From Burkholderiales bacterium (GTDB lineage: Bacteria; Pseudomonadota; Gammaproteobacteria; Burkholderiales; Burkholderiaceae_D), in assembly GCA_016200895.1 (NCBI GenBank), contig JACQDX010000089.1:1-45360 (forward strand): a DNA stretch of 45,360 nt, read 5' to 3'. Below are positions 34,441 through 45,174 of the stretch, piece by piece. A program made the position numbers and the translations under genes. Numbering within the stretch: position 1 is the first letter of the stretch; each line of letters begins with the position of its first letter. A model generated the notes under the pieces. The model ran no database searches and was not told the origin of the DNA. It saw only the letters and a program-made list of their open reading frames with translations.

Positions 34441-34806
34441 ATGGCCATTCAAAAAATTCTGGTAGTAGACGATTCTCCAACAGAACGCTATTTCCTGACC
34501 GATGTATTGGTGAAAAATGGTTTTTCAGTATCAACAGCTGAAAACGGTGAAGAAGCCCTGAGCAAAATCAAGGCTGACAAACCTCAGTTGATCTTGATGG
34601 ACGTGGTCATGCCTGGGCAAAATGGTTTCCAGATTACCCGTGCAATCGCCAAAGATCCTGATACGCAAGACGTTCCCGTGATCATCTGCACCAGCAAAAA
34701 TCAGGAAACTGATCGTATCTGGGGCTTGCGTCAAGGTGCCCGTGATTATCTGGTGAAGCCTATTGATCCGGCAGAATTGCTGGCGAAGATTTCTGCTCTC
34801 GGTTAA
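34441..34806 (+). CDS. pilH: Response regulator PilH
   Basis: A 121-residue CheY-like receiver, D54 in LILMDVVMPGQNGFQITRAI and Lys in YLVKPIDPAELLAK. In Pseudomonas PilH opposes PilG, probably as a phosphate sink that favours retraction. It starts 39 bp after pilG with no terminator between them. Confidence 0.95.
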   Translation: MAIQKILVVDDSPTERYFLTDVLVKNGFSVSTAENGEEALSKIKADKPQLILMDVVMPGQNGFQITRAIAKDPDTQDVPVIICTSKNQETDRIWGLRQGARDYLVKPIDPAELLAKISALG

Positions 34807-34863
34807 TCCGTATAGACAAGTATTAATTCTTGCATCAACAATAAGATATCTTCGGATTGCCTC

Positions 34864-35448
34864 ATGAATCAGACTGTGCGTGAAACTGCTGCAGCAAATC
34901 TGGACGTTGTCAAACCTGAAAAGGGCGTGCGTCGTACCCGTTTGCGTGAATTTCAGGCGCAGCTGGTTGAACGCATGCAAGCTGCCCAGCGTGGTGGCTA
35001 TACGAAACTTAGCCAGTTGGGCATTATGATAGGACAGGGACGTTATCTCCTGGATTTGCGAGAATCCGGAGAAATCGTCACTGCTGGTACCCTGACCAGA
35101 GTGCCTTTGACGCGTGACTGGTACATAGGCTTATCGAATATTCGCGGTAACTTGACGGGTGTCGTCGATTTGCCGCGTTTCCAGGGCATGGATAATACCA
35201 AGCTTGATACGCAGTGCCGGATTGTTGCTTTTGCTCCCGGCATGGCATTCAATAGCGGCTTGCTGGTATCCCAGGTTCTGGGTTTGCGTACGGTTTCAGA
35301 AATGGAAGAAATCCCTTTTGAAGACAACCAGTTTGAGAGCAAGGCCTGGTTGCGTAAAAAGTACAGGGATAAGGATGGCAACATCTGGTTTGAACTTAGT
35401 CTGGCCACATTGGTGCAGGACCAGGATTTTTTGCAAATAGGTATTTAA
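34864..35448 (+). CDS. pilI: CheW-like adaptor PilI
   Basis: A 194-residue coupling protein with one CheW domain (about 50-190): YLLDLRESGEIVTAGTLTRV, WYIGLSNIRGNLTGVVDLPR and LGLRTVSEMEEIPFEDN. It links the receptor PilJ to the kinase ChpA. The N-terminal 30 residues are charged and variable. Start ATG 34864 is 57 bp after pilH. Confidence 0.93.
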   Translation: MNQTVRETAAANLDVVKPEKGVRRTRLREFQAQLVERMQAAQRGGYTKLSQLGIMIGQGRYLLDLRESGEIVTAGTLTRVPLTRDWYIGLSNIRGNLTGVVDLPRFQGMDNTKLDTQCRIVAFAPGMAFNSGLLVSQVLGLRTVSEMEEIPFEDNQFESKAWLRKKYRDKDGNIWFELSLATLVQDQDFLQIGI

Positions 35449-35506
35449 GTCAGTACATGCACTCTAGCAGTACTGATAGCTTTTCAATCGTTTAGGAGAC
35501 TTAGTA

Positions 35507-37846
35507 ATGGCATTTAATCTACCGTTCTTGTCCAAAGATAAAGAAAATCCGGAAATTGACGGAGCAGAAGGTTCGGCAAGGTCGTTCGGGAATGCTGATT
35601 CGATTGAAATTGAAGAAGCAAGCAATGTAAAAATGCTGACACCAGAGCAGGAGGCGGCTGCCGCCACGCCTGTGGTAGCCGCAACTGCTGCTTCAAAAGT
35701 TGAGTCGTATGGCGATGCCACCTTTATCGGTGACGCGCTGGAGAAGGGTAGCGGCATGCGCTTGCCTATCATCGGCGGCATGTCAGTTCGTCGTCAGACC
35801 AACTTCTTGCTCGGTACCATGGCATTCTTCCTGTTACTGGGTGGTGTCTCCGTGTACCTGAACTCTGAACAATCACCACTGATATCGACACAGGCGCAGA
35901 TCGCCGGTGAGGCGCTGATGCACTCGCAGCGTATCGGTAAAGCGGCACCAAATGCGATTCAGGGTAACGTTGAAGCTTTTAAACAGCTCAAAGACAGCCG
36001 TAGCGAACTGAATGCCGATTTGAGTGTTCTGCTGAGTGGTGGTCCATATCAGGGACGTGTAGTCAAACGTGCTGACTCTACTCTGGAACCAGTCGTCAAA
36101 GAAGCGCAAAAAGCCTGGAATAACTCCAATAAGGCTGCGGAAACGATCTTGAACCGTCAAAAAGAATTGACGGGTTTCGGTCAGACTCTGCAAAAAATGA
36201 ATGCCCTGTCTCCAATCCTGCTGGAATTGACGGAACAAATCTCTACCCTGAAAGTACAGGGCGGTGGTTCAGCGCGTGAAATTAATGCTGCCGGTCAGCT
36301 GGTCATGTTGACCCAGCGTCTGGGTCGTAGTGCGAATGAATTCCTGACTTCTGAGGGTGTTAATCCTGAAACGGCATTCTTGCTGGGTAAGGATACGAAT
36401 ACTTTCCGCGATCTGGTCGATGGTTTCTTGAAAGGTAGTGATGTATTGCGCCTGACTGCCACCAAAGATGCAGATACACGCGACAAATTGACTGAGCTGC
36501 AAAAAACTTTCTCTGAATATCAGGTATGGGTTTCCAGCATTCTGGGTAATCTGCAAAACTTTATCGCTGCAAAACAATCCGAACAGCTGGTGTTTAACGA
36601 GAACGAAGATCTCAAAAATAAACTGTCCAAATTGCAGAAAACCTATACGGCTGAACAAGATGGTACCAGTATCTACTTCTGGGCCATGTTGGGTTCTGCC
36701 TTCTTCGCTCTGCTGGCTGCGGTAGGTATCGGTTTCGTTCAGTTGCAGGAAAGCCGTAACCGCGCTAAAGAAGCGAATGATCGTCGTCTTGAAGCTGCGG
36801 CACAAATGATGCAAGCGCAGAAGCAGGAAGAAGAAGCGAAAGCCGCGAACGATCAGAATCAGGCTGCGATTTTGCGACTGATGAATGAATTGCAAGAGGT
36901 TGCGGATGGCGACTTGACGGTGCAAGCAACGGTTTCTGAAGATATCACGGGCGCGATTGCCGACTCGGTTAACTATACGGTGGAAGAGTTGCGCGGTCTG
37001 GTAGGTCGTGTTACGGCAACTGCAGAACAGGTTACTTCAGCATCGACACAAGCGCAGAATATTTCCAGCGATTTGTTGACAGCGTCTGAACAACAATCAC
37101 GCGAGATTTCTGATGCTGGTCAGGTGGTTCTGACGATGGCGGCTGAAATTACTGACGTTTCCCGCTCTGCGAATGAATCAGCACTGGTTGCGCGTCAGTC
37201 GGTTGCTGCGGCGGAGCAAGGAGCCCATGCGGTGGAAAACGCCATCAAGGGTATGAACGAGATTCGCGAACAAATCCAGGAAACTTCCAAACGTATTAAA
37301 CGTCTGGGTGAATCTTCACAAGAGATTGGTGAGATCACGGAACTGATTTCCGACATTACCGAACAAACCAACGTTCTCGCGCTGAACGCGGCGATTCAGG
37401 CGGCGTCTGCAGGTGAAGCAGGCCGAGGCTTCTCGGTGGTTGCGGAAGAGGTTCAGCGTCTGGCGGAACGTTCAGCTGAAGCGACCAAGCAGATTGGTGC
37501 GCTGGTTCGGACGATTCAAACTGATACCCATGACGCGGTTGCCGCGATGGAAAAATCCACGCAGGGTGTGGTTGAAGGAGCAAAACTGTCAGATGCTGCC
37601 GGTACGGCGCTGTCTGAAATCCGTAGCGTTTCCAACCGTCTGGCGGAACTGATTCAAGGTATCTCGCTGGCGACGGAACAACAAGCTACCTCAGCCAACG
37701 GCGTTGCGCAAAATATTCAGCACATTTTGACCATCACCGAACAAACGCAGCATGGTACGCAGCAAACTGCGGTTTCCATTAAGGAATTGTCCATGCTTGC
37801 GGAAGAACTCAAGAACTCTGTGTCACGGTTCCGGGTTGCCGCCTGA
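35507..37846 (+). CDS. pilJ: Methyl-accepting chemotaxis protein PilJ
   Basis: The 779-residue receptor of the Pil-Chp system. A cytoplasmic acidic N-terminus of about 95 residues precedes helix 1 (about 97-119, [20 protein letters not shown]); the periplasmic part with two PilJ-type four-helix modules follows ([34 protein letters not shown]), then helix 2 (about 390-411) and a HAMP-like segment. The signalling tip is [20 protein letters not shown] followed by [17 protein letters not shown] at about 620-655. In Pseudomonas PilJ detects pilus tension through PilA. No pilK methyltransferase gene follows. Confidence 0.95.
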   Translation: MAFNLPFLSKDKENPEIDGAEGSARSFGNADSIEIEEASNVKMLTPEQEAAAATPVVAATAASKVESYGDATFIGDALEKGSGMRLPIIGGMSVRRQTNFLLGTMAFFLLLGGVSVYLNSEQSPLISTQAQIAGEALMHSQRIGKAAPNAIQGNVEAFKQLKDSRSELNADLSVLLSGGPYQGRVVKRADSTLEPVVKEAQKAWNNSNKAAETILNRQKELTGFGQTLQKMNALSPILLELTEQISTLKVQGGGSAREINAAGQLVMLTQRLGRSANEFLTSEGVNPETAFLLGKDTNTFRDLVDGFLKGSDVLRLTATKDADTRDKLTELQKTFSEYQVWVSSILGNLQNFIAAKQSEQLVFNENEDLKNKLSKLQKTYTAEQDGTSIYFWAMLGSAFFALLAAVGIGFVQLQESRNRAKEANDRRLEAAAQMMQAQKQEEEAKAANDQNQAAILRLMNELQEVADGDLTVQATVSEDITGAIADSVNYTVEELRGLVGRVTATAEQVTSASTQAQNISSDLLTASEQQSREISDAGQVVLTMAAEITDVSRSANESALVARQSVAAAEQGAHAVENAIKGMNEIREQIQETSKRIKRLGESSQEIGEITELISDITEQTNVLALNAAIQAASAGEAGRGFSVVAEEVQRLAERSAEATKQIGALVRTIQTDTHDAVAAMEKSTQGVVEGAKLSDAAGTALSEIRSVSNRLAELIQGISLATEQQATSANGVAQNIQHILTITEQTQHGTQQTAVSIKELSMLAEELKNSVSRFRVAA

Positions 37847-37867
37847 TTTTCACGCCCCGGTTGTGAG

Positions 37868-38038
37868 AGTGGACTGTAACAGTGAAAAGCGAAGTGCCTG
37901 CCATGTGCGCGCCGACCAGGGCTGCATTGCAAATACTTGCGATAGCTCCGCTATCGATGCGTATAGTTGGAAGCTCGGCCCTGCCCTTTTTCGCCGGGCA
38001 CATGTCCTTCACTTACGCTTTCACTGTTACAGTCAACT
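37868..38038. repeat. 170-bp imperfect palindrome between pilJ and chpA
   Basis: GACTGTAACAGTGAAA (37872-37887) at the left matches the complement of the right end (TTTCACTGTTACAGTC, 38019-38034), and similarity continues inward through AGTG and ATGTGC. The core holds GATAGC-TCC-GCTATC (about 37938-37957) and AGGGC with GCCCT arms, so almost the whole element can fold into one long stem. No target duplication or open frame is visible. It fills most of the 261-bp gap where pilK lies in Pseudomonas. Confidence 0.75.
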
Positions 38039-38107
38039 AGCTGCAACCCTATCATATTTGCACGGCAATGGACTGCGGTCCATTGCCCTTGAGTTTGCGG
38101 AGTACGC

Positions 38108-41100
38108 ATGACATCCGATTTTTCAAAATCGCCAGATCTCCCACAGGAACAGTTCGACATCGGGCCACTATCCTGGGTGATGGGAGAAGTGCGGGAAGCA
38201 ATCACGAATGCTGGCAAGATGCTGACGGACGCACTTGGCCAGGACACTGAAATCCGCCCCACCACTTTATTACATGCGAAAAGCTATCTGCACCAGGCCC
38301 ATGGTGCCTTGCAGATTGTCGATATCGATGGTGTATCCATCGTTACAGAAACCATAGAAGAATTGCTCGAGCGCCTGCAAAGCGGCCAGCTTGAGATGAC
38401 ACAAGCGAATGTCGAAATCATCGTAGATGCTTTCCATGCAGTCTTGCGTTATCTGGAAGACTTGCTGTCTGGCTCGCTGCATCAGCCGGTACGCTTGTTC
38501 CCGTATTACCGTGCCTTGTTGGAACTCAAGGGTGCCGAGAGAATACATCCGGCCGATTTGTTTTTCCCGTCTTTATCTGCCAAAGAGCAGATACCTGAAC
38601 TAGCCGTCAGCAGCAAAGCTGTAGCAATCAGTTATACCGGCTTGCGCCAGCGCTTCGAAAAGCTCCTGCTGACCGTATTGACCAGCAAGGACAAAGAACA
38701 ACAACGCGCCGCCACGCAATCCATGCATGACATGATTGCGGAAATCGAAAATGGCCAGACCAACTCACAAGCCAAGGCTTTCTGGGTCGTCATGCGTGCT
38801 TTTGTGGAAGCCGTCGGTCATGGTTCCATCGACAACCAGCAATATGTCAAACAGATATTTGGCCGCATCAATCTGCAAATCCGTCGTCTGGTAGAAGGTG
38901 TCAGCACCATCCCTGAACGTCTGCTGCGCGATGCCCTGTTTTTCCTGGCTCAGGTTGAAAACCCGTCCCCTTTTGTCACCAGGGTACGTAAGGCTTACCA
39001 GCTGGACGACACGGTGCCGCTTGATTACGACAAAAAGAATTACGGTCAGATTACGGCAGGTGCACTGACAACGGCAAAAGAACAATTGTCGGCTGTCAAA
39101 AATCTGTGGGGCCGGATAGCCAATGGCGAAAATGGCCTGGCAGAAAAATTCTCACAAAAAATGACCGATCTGGCCGATACCGGCGCAGGTCTTAATGCTC
39201 CTGCATTGGCAAAACTCTTGCGTGAATTGAATGGTATAGCCCGCAGTGTCGCGCATTCACCAGATGGTAGCAAGCTGGGCATAGAACTGGCGACCAGCCT
39301 GCTGTTTGTTGAGCATGCACTCGATCATATAACACGCCTGCCTGCGCATTTTGCCGAGCGTGCTGAAGAAATTACTACTCGTCTGTTGTCCGTCGTATCC
39401 GGTGAAACACCACAAACCCAGGCTAGCTGGATGGGTGAGATTTCCCGCGAAGCACAGCAACGTCAGACCATGGGTGTACTGGTTGGTGAAATGCAATCCA
39501 GCCTGCGTCATATAGAAAAAGTGCTGGATGAATATTTCCGCAATCCTGCTGACAAAGAAACGTTGAAACCTATCGATGGCAATTTGCATCAGATCGGTGG
39601 TGCCTTGGCCATGCTGGATCAGGATGATGCTATGGCTGCAGTCGAGCATACCCGTCAGATGATCAGTAGCTTCAAAGAAGAAGATGCCATTGATCCGGTT
39701 GCGCAAGCGGCATCACATGAAAATGTGGCGCAAAACATAGGTGCGCTGTCTTTCTTCATAGAGACTTTACATTCTCAGCCTGATACAGCGAAAAAGAAAT
39801 TCAGCTTTGACAAAGAAGCTGGTCTGTTCCGTTCCAATTTACTGGAAGCCCAGGCAAGCAAGGAATTGCTGCCTAGCGCAGACATACATTTGCCAGGCGA
39901 TGAAGCGCATGGTCAGGAACCCAAGGTCGCGATTTTGCAAACTGCGGAGCAGGAACTGGCTCAGCAACAGCAAGAATCTGCCCGTCTGGCAGCATCCCTT
40001 GCTGCAACGCCTGAAGACGCCAGTTTGCAAGCGCAACTGAAAAGCTCGCTGGAATCTGAGCGTTCAGTGGCTATTTTGCTGGACGACACAGCTGCGTCGG
40101 AACGCGCCAAATCTGCCATCGCATTGCTGGCACAAACTGATGCCACAAGTGGCTCAGGTGCCTTGCAGGAAATCGTCACGACACCGTCAGCCGAAACAGT
40201 CACGGCATCTGCGCCAGCTCAGGATATTCCTGACGGCGACGATGCTATTGACGCTGAATTGCTGGAAATCTTCCTCATGGAAGCCGATGAGGTACTGGAA
40301 TATGTCCAGACCACCTTGCCTCTGTCCAGAAAAGATACCAATAACCAGGAATACCTGACCAGCTTGCGCCGTTCTTTCCATACCCTGAAAGGCAGTGGCC
40401 GCATGGTTGGCCTGATGGTATTTGGTGAAGCCGCCTGGAGCATAGAGCAGGTCATGAATCTGTGGCTGTCTGATTCACGCAATGGTGATGAAAACCTGTA
40501 CGCCCTGCTGGAACGCACTGCGCGTGAAATGGTAGAGTGGGTTGGTGAATTGAAACAGAACGGTGTTTCTTCACGCACAGGCAAAGCCATCATCGCTGCT
40601 GCTGAACGTGTCAAAGCGGGCGAAGATTATCAGGATATTCCTGAAGTAGTCGCCGCCCCGGTAGTTGAGCCTGTCCTTGTTGCGCCGGTGATTGAAGAAG
40701 TTGAAGCAGCAGCCTTGCCAGAAGCACTTGAAATTGAGGCTGTGGCTACCCCTGTCGTTGAAGAGGCAACTGCGGAAGTGCTTGCTCCGGTAACCGCAAA
40801 CGCTTCTTCCGAATTCGACGCATTTGAATTTACGCCAGTAGAACTGGTGGATGCCGAAGCGCCCGCAGTAGCAGAAGTACCGGCGGTAAGTGAGCCAGTC
40901 AACGTACCTGAGCCTGTTGCGGAAGTGATTGCAGTAGCGCCTGTATTCGCCAGCTTGCCTGAATTGACACTGGACATTCCTGTTCAAGCCCAAGAAGTGG
41001 TCTTGCCAGAAACCAGTTTGCCGCTTGATCTTGCGCTCGAAGTGGCTGTTGCAGCAGAGGATATGCCAGTTCCAGAAGCTGAAGAACTGGTGGCTGATTT

Positions 41101-44100
41101 GCCACTGGAAGCGGTGCACGAAGCAATTCTCGTCCCTTCAGCCTTAACAGAAGAGACTCCGCTGGAAGTTCTGACTGAAACAGTAGCAGATATCCCAACG
41201 CAGGAATTGCCAGAAGCCATAGAATTGACGATGCTGGCAGATACAGAGTTGCCTGTAGCAGTAGCAGAGTCTGTGGAAGCAAGCACTGACAGCCTGATAG
41301 CTGATCTCACCACGGCAGATGAATTGCCTGAAGCAGTCATGCCAGTTGAGATTGCTGCCAGCGAAGAAGCCGCAAAAGCACGAGAAACTGCAGAAATTGC
41401 AACAGCAAAAATCATCGATTTTCCTGATTTGTCAGCCCCCGCACCTAGTGTGGACGACAATATCAAGCGCATTGGCGATATAGAAATCAGCCTGCCTTTG
41501 TATTCCATCTACATGGCAGAAACCGATGAAATCGTTCGTTTCCTGGTGCAGGATTTTGCTGAGTGGAGACATGAGCCACATCGCCATGTTTCTACACATG
41601 CGATTCATGCCAGCCATTCTCTGGCAGGCAGCTCGGCAACTGTAGGTCTCAAACCTTTGCAGGAGCTGGCGCATAGCCTGGAATTTGTCTTGCAAAGACT
41701 GGAACGTCATCCTGTCGTATTGCTGGAATCAGAATACGATGTACTGGACCGCTCCCTGGATTCTGCCAAACGCATGCTGCAAAAGTTTGCCTTGTCAGAA
41801 ATGGCCGCATCTGCGCCTGAAGAAATCCGTCAGCTTGAACATTTGTTACAAGTCGTCATCGAGCGTTCCAACGCCGGTGCAGATGAAGAATTCATCACTT
41901 CCACCAATGAAAAACTCGACCCGATATCTTTGTCAGAGGAATTGCCAGCTATCGAAGTCAGTGAGCTGACTGAAGCAATTGATGTTACTGAAATACCAGT
42001 CGTCACCGAAACCTTGTCTGAAGCAGAATTCAATCTGGATCATGCAGAAGTGCTGGAGGCTCTGCCTGTTCTGGACGAAGAGTTGGCAGAAGAGTTGACT
42101 GCGGAAGAGTTGGCTGTTGAGACACCGCTGGAAGCAGAAATTGTCATTGCAGCAGGCTTGCCAGAACCAGAAGCACCAGAAGAAACCATCACTGACCGCA
42201 TCGGCTCTATCATGCTCGATGCCATGGATGATATTCATCCGGTGGACGCACATACAGAACTTGCTCCTGTCACTGAGCAGGCACCGGTCATCGAGCCTGA
42301 TCCAGTTGTTGAACTCGCACCTGTAGACGTGCCTGAGCCTGTTGGCGAACCAGAAATAGTGGAAGCAGTAGCTACACCAGCAACCCCTGCAGCACTGATA
42401 ACACCAGCAAGCTTTACACCGGCCGTTCAAGCTGCTGCTGAATATGTCGCTCCAACCAGTGACGGTAGCGTGCAGATCCGTGATGATCTGGATATGGATT
42501 TGTTACCTGTCTTCATAGAAGAAGGTAATGACTTGCTACCTATGGTTGGTCAGTTGCTGCGTACCTGGCAAGAAAAGCCGGACGACATGGCAGCACCACA
42601 AGCCATTGCCCGTATCATGCATACCATCAAAGGTAGTGCACGTATGGCTGGTGCCATGGGCCTGGGTCAGCACATCCATGATATGGAATCACGCATAGAA
42701 ACGCTGATGCATGGTGGTAGTGCAGTCCGTGTTTCCCTGCTGGATGATTTGCTGGCACGTCATGATCACAGCATGCACATGTTTGACCGCTTGCTGCATC
42801 CTGAGGCGCATGTAACACCTGCACAAGCGGATGCACCATTGAGTGCCGCACAAGAACTGGATCAGTTCCAGGAACATATGGCGGCCACCAATACAGACGC
42901 ACCAGTGGTCATCAATGAACTGGTGAACCTGACGCCTGTCGTACCACTCATGACCCGCGCCATACCGGCCAGGGCAGCAGCTGCACCAGTTGCAGTAGCC
43001 GCCAATACGCCAGCCACCCTGGTGCGTGTGCGTGCTGATATTCTTGACCGTCTGGTTAACCAGGCCGGTGAAGTTTCCATCTCGCGTTCACGTCTGGAAA
43101 ATGAAGTCAGCACCTTGCGCTCATCTCTCAGCGAGTTGACAGAGAACGTCAACCGTCTGCGCGACCAGTTGCGTGAAGTTGAGATTCAGGCAGAAACCCA
43201 GATCACCTCACGCATGGCGCATTCTGGCGACCGTGAATTCGATCCGCTTGAATTTGACCGCTTTACCCGCCTGCAAGAATTGACACGTATGATGGCCGAA
43301 AGCGTCAGTGACGTGGCCACCGTACAAACCAACTTGACGCGCACCATTGATGGCGCAACCAATGACTTGCTGGTACAAGCGCGTTTGACGCGTGACTTGC
43401 AACAGGATTTGATGCGCGTGCGTATGATTCCTTTCGCCAGTATTTCTGAGCGTCTGTATCGCGTGACCCGTCAGACTTCCAAAGAAGTCGACAAGCGCGT
43501 CAATCTGGATATTCGCGGTGCAACGGTAGAGATGGATAGGGGCGTTCTGGAAAAAATGGCCGGTCCTTTCGAACACTTGCTGCGTAATGCAATTGTCCAC
43601 GGTATCGAAAGCCGTGAACAAAGGCGTAACCACGGCAAAGAAGAAACCGGTGAATTGTTGATCGAAATTCGTCAGGAAGGTAATGAAGTTGTGATTCGCT
43701 TCAGCGATGATGGTCAGGGCCTGAACCTGACCCGCATCCGCGAAAAAGCGCTGTCAGTCGGCTTGATTTCCAATGAAGATAATCCTGGCGAGCTGGAAAC
43801 AGCCAATATGATTTTCGAACCTGGCTTCTCGACAGCGACTGAAATTACCGAGCTTGCTGGTCGTGGCGTTGGTATGGACGTGGTCCGCTCTGAAGCCGCT
43901 TCCTTGGGTGGCCGTGTTGAAGTGACGACCAACGAAGGCAAGGGCGCTGAGTTCACCATTCGCCTGCCTCTGACGCTGGCAGTCACGCAGGTTGTGTTGC
44001 TGAGTTCTGGTGGCCGTACTTTCGCCGTACCTTCTGTTCTGGTCGAACAAGTGCAGCAACTGAAATCCAATGCCCTGGCCAATGCCTACAACGATGGCGC

Positions 44101-44896
44101 AGTCATGTGGCAAGGTCAGCGCGTGACTTTGTACTACCTGTCCTCCATGCTAGGTCAGGATGATGCGACGCCGATGACACAACAATACAGCCCGCTGCTG
44201 ATCATGAAGAGCGGTGGCGAGCGTGTTGCAATTCACGTTGATGACGTTCTGGGTAACCGCGAGGTGGTTGTTAAAAACATCGGCCCGCAACTGGCACGTA
44301 TGACAGGTATCGCTGGCGCGACCGTACTCGGTTCCGGTGAAATCGTTCTGATCCTGAACCCGGTGCCGCTGGCACAACGCATGGAACACGAACATGCACG
44401 CTTGCAGCAACTGGGTGCAGAAGCCACACCTGAAATGGGTGCCGTCGCCAATCTGCACAGCGCAACGGAAGTGACTGAAACCAAAGCCCAGCCAGTACAG
44501 GGCTTGCGTACCCAGCATACAGTCATGGTAGTCGATGATTCCCTGACTGTACGCCGCGTGACCCAGCGTTTGCTGACACGTGAAGGTTACCAGGTCATCC
44601 TGGCAAAAGACGGTATTGATGCACTGGAGCAGTTGCAGTCGGTGACACCAGACGTGATGCTGGTTGACATCGAAATGCCACGCATGGACGGCTTCGATCT
44701 GACGCGTAACGTACGCAGCGATTCGCGTACCAGCCATATCCCTATCATCATGATTACTTCGCGTACAGCGGATAAGCATAGGAACTATGCGAAAGAACTC
44801 GGTGTCAATGAGTACTTTGGTAAGCCTTATCGTGAGGATGATTTGTTGGGGGCGATTATGGGGTTCCTGGGTAAAGATGCGGCGGTGATTGTGTAA
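38108..44896 (+). CDS. chpA: Hybrid chemosensory histidine kinase ChpA (PilL)
   Basis: The 2262-residue kinase that phosphorylates PilG and PilH. Phosphotransfer-type domains lie in order: degenerate ones near H62 and H494, and clear ones at H758 (HTLKGSGRMVGL), H1170 (SHSLAGSSATVG) and H1505 (HTIKGSARMAGAMG). Between them are acidic Pro/Val/Glu/Ala linkers (about 840-1110 and 1260-1450). The CheA-type dimerisation and ATPase region is at about 1640-1950 (EHLLRNAIVHGIE, FSDDGQGLN, GRGVGMDVVR), then CheW (about 1960-2090) and a receiver domain with D2187 in VDIEMPRMDGFD. It is slightly shorter than Pseudomonas ChpA (about 2470 residues). GGAG precedes ATG 38108. A terminator follows directly, so chpB/chpC-type genes are absent here. 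Confidence 0.96.
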   Translation: MTSDFSKSPDLPQEQFDIGPLSWVMGEVREAITNAGKMLTDALGQDTEIRPTTLLHAKSYLHQAHGALQIVDIDGVSIVTETIEELLERLQSGQLEMTQANVEIIVDAFHAVLRYLEDLLSGSLHQPVRLFPYYRALLELKGAERIHPADLFFPSLSAKEQIPELAVSSKAVAISYTGLRQRFEKLLLTVLTSKDKEQQRAATQSMHDMIAEIENGQTNSQAKAFWVVMRAFVEAVGHGSIDNQQYVKQIFGRINLQIRRLVEGVSTIPERLLRDALFFLAQVENPSPFVTRVRKAYQLDDTVPLDYDKKNYGQITAGALTTAKEQLSAVKNLWGRIANGENGLAEKFSQKMTDLADTGAGLNAPALAKLLRELNGIARSVAHSPDGSKLGIELATSLLFVEHALDHITRLPAHFAERAEEITTRLLSVVSGETPQTQASWMGEISREAQQRQTMGVLVGEMQSSLRHIEKVLDEYFRNPADKETLKPIDGNLHQIGGALAMLDQDDAMAAVEHTRQMISSFKEEDAIDPVAQAASHENVAQNIGALSFFIETLHSQPDTAKKKFSFDKEAGLFRSNLLEAQASKELLPSADIHLPGDEAHGQEPKVAILQTAEQELAQQQQESARLAASLAATPEDASLQAQLKSSLESERSVAILLDDTAASERAKSAIALLAQTDATSGSGALQEIVTTPSAETVTASAPAQDIPDGDDAIDAELLEIFLMEADEVLEYVQTTLPLSRKDTNNQEYLTSLRRSFHTLKGSGRMVGLMVFGEAAWSIEQVMNLWLSDSRNGDENLYALLERTAREMVEWVGELKQNGVSSRTGKAIIAAAERVKAGEDYQDIPEVVAAPVVEPVLVAPVIEEVEAAALPEALEIEAVATPVVEEATAEVLAPVTANASSEFDAFEFTPVELVDAEAPAVAEVPAVSEPVNVPEPVAEVIAVAPVFASLPELTLDIPVQAQEVVLPETSLPLDLALEVAVAAEDMPVPEAEELVADLPLEAVHEAILVPSALTEETPLEVLTETVADIPTQELPEAIELTMLADTELPVAVAESVEASTDSLIADLTTADELPEAVMPVEIAASEEAAKARETAEIATAKIIDFPDLSAPAPSVDDNIKRIGDIEISLPLYSIYMAETDEIVRFLVQDFAEWRHEPHRHVSTHAIHASHSLAGSSATVGLKPLQELAHSLEFVLQRLERHPVVLLESEYDVLDRSLDSAKRMLQKFALSEMAASAPEEIRQLEHLLQVVIERSNAGADEEFITSTNEKLDPISLSEELPAIEVSELTEAIDVTEIPVVTETLSEAEFNLDHAEVLEALPVLDEELAEELTAEELAVETPLEAEIVIAAGLPEPEAPEETITDRIGSIMLDAMDDIHPVDAHTELAPVTEQAPVIEPDPVVELAPVDVPEPVGEPEIVEAVATPATPAALITPASFTPAVQAAAEYVAPTSDGSVQIRDDLDMDLLPVFIEEGNDLLPMVGQLLRTWQEKPDDMAAPQAIARIMHTIKGSARMAGAMGLGQHIHDMESRIETLMHGGSAVRVSLLDDLLARHDHSMHMFDRLLHPEAHVTPAQADAPLSAAQELDQFQEHMAATNTDAPVVINELVNLTPVVPLMTRAIPARAAAAPVAVAANTPATLVRVRADILDRLVNQAGEVSISRSRLENEVSTLRSSLSELTENVNRLRDQLREVEIQAETQITSRMAHSGDREFDPLEFDRFTRLQELTRMMAESVSDVATVQTNLTRTIDGATNDLLVQARLTRDLQQDLMRVRMIPFASISERLYRVTRQTSKEVDKRVNLDIRGATVEMDRGVLEKMAGPFEHLLRNAIVHGIESREQRRNHGKEETGELLIEIRQEGNEVVIRFSDDGQGLNLTRIREKALSVGLISNEDNPGELETANMIFEPGFSTATEITELAGRGVGMDVVRSEAASLGGRVEVTTNEGKGAEFTIRLPLTLAVTQVVLLSSGGRTFAVPSVLVEQVQQLKSNALANAYNDGAVMWQGQRVTLYYLSSMLGQDDATPMTQQYSPLLIMKSGGERVAIHVDDVLGNREVVVKNIGPQLARMTGIAGATVLGSGEIVLILNPVPLAQRMEHEHARLQQLGAEATPEMGAVANLHSATEVTETKAQPVQGLRTQHTVMVVDDSLTVRRVTQRLLTREGYQVILAKDGIDALEQLQSVTPDVMLVDIEMPRMDGFDLTRNVRSDSRTSHIPIIMITSRTADKHRNYAKELGVNEYFGKPYREDDLLGAIMGFLGKDAAVIV

Positions 44897-44920
44897 GTAG
44901 GCTGTAGCCTTTATGTAATC

Positions 44921-44951
44921 AAAAAAGCAGAGTGTGATCTCTGCTTTTTTT
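44921..44951 (+). terminator. Rho-independent terminator of the pil-chp operon
   Basis: AAAAAAGCAGAG (44921-44932) pairs perfectly with CTCTGCTTTTTT (44939-44950), followed by another T and TGTTTT. It lies 24 bp after chpA and has A- and T-runs for both strands. Confidence 0.92.
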
Positions 44952-45076
44952 GTTTTCGTGTACATATCTTTGCCGCTACTGGTATTTCCGTATACGTGAC
45001 TTGTCTTTAGCAATTTGCTTTTGAACGGCCTCAATAAATGCCATGCAGGGCGAATTACCGTAAACTAAATATCGTC

Positions 45077-45096
45077 ATTCCTGCGTAGGCAGGAAT
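45077..45096. repeat. Short palindromic repeat ATTCCTGC/GCAGGAAT
   Basis: ATTCCTGC (45077-45084) and GCAGGAAT (45089-45096) pair around a 4-nt loop, preceded by GTC. The pattern GTCATTCC-TGCG-AGGCAGGAAT is like a short repeat found dispersed in many proteobacterial genomes. Only one copy lies in this window. Confidence 0.5.
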
Positions 45097-45174
45097 CTAG
45101 TGGCGTTCGTGGCATGCCGTATTGGTCGTTACATGACTCACTTTGATTAACACGACTACCCTCCGTGGATGCAA

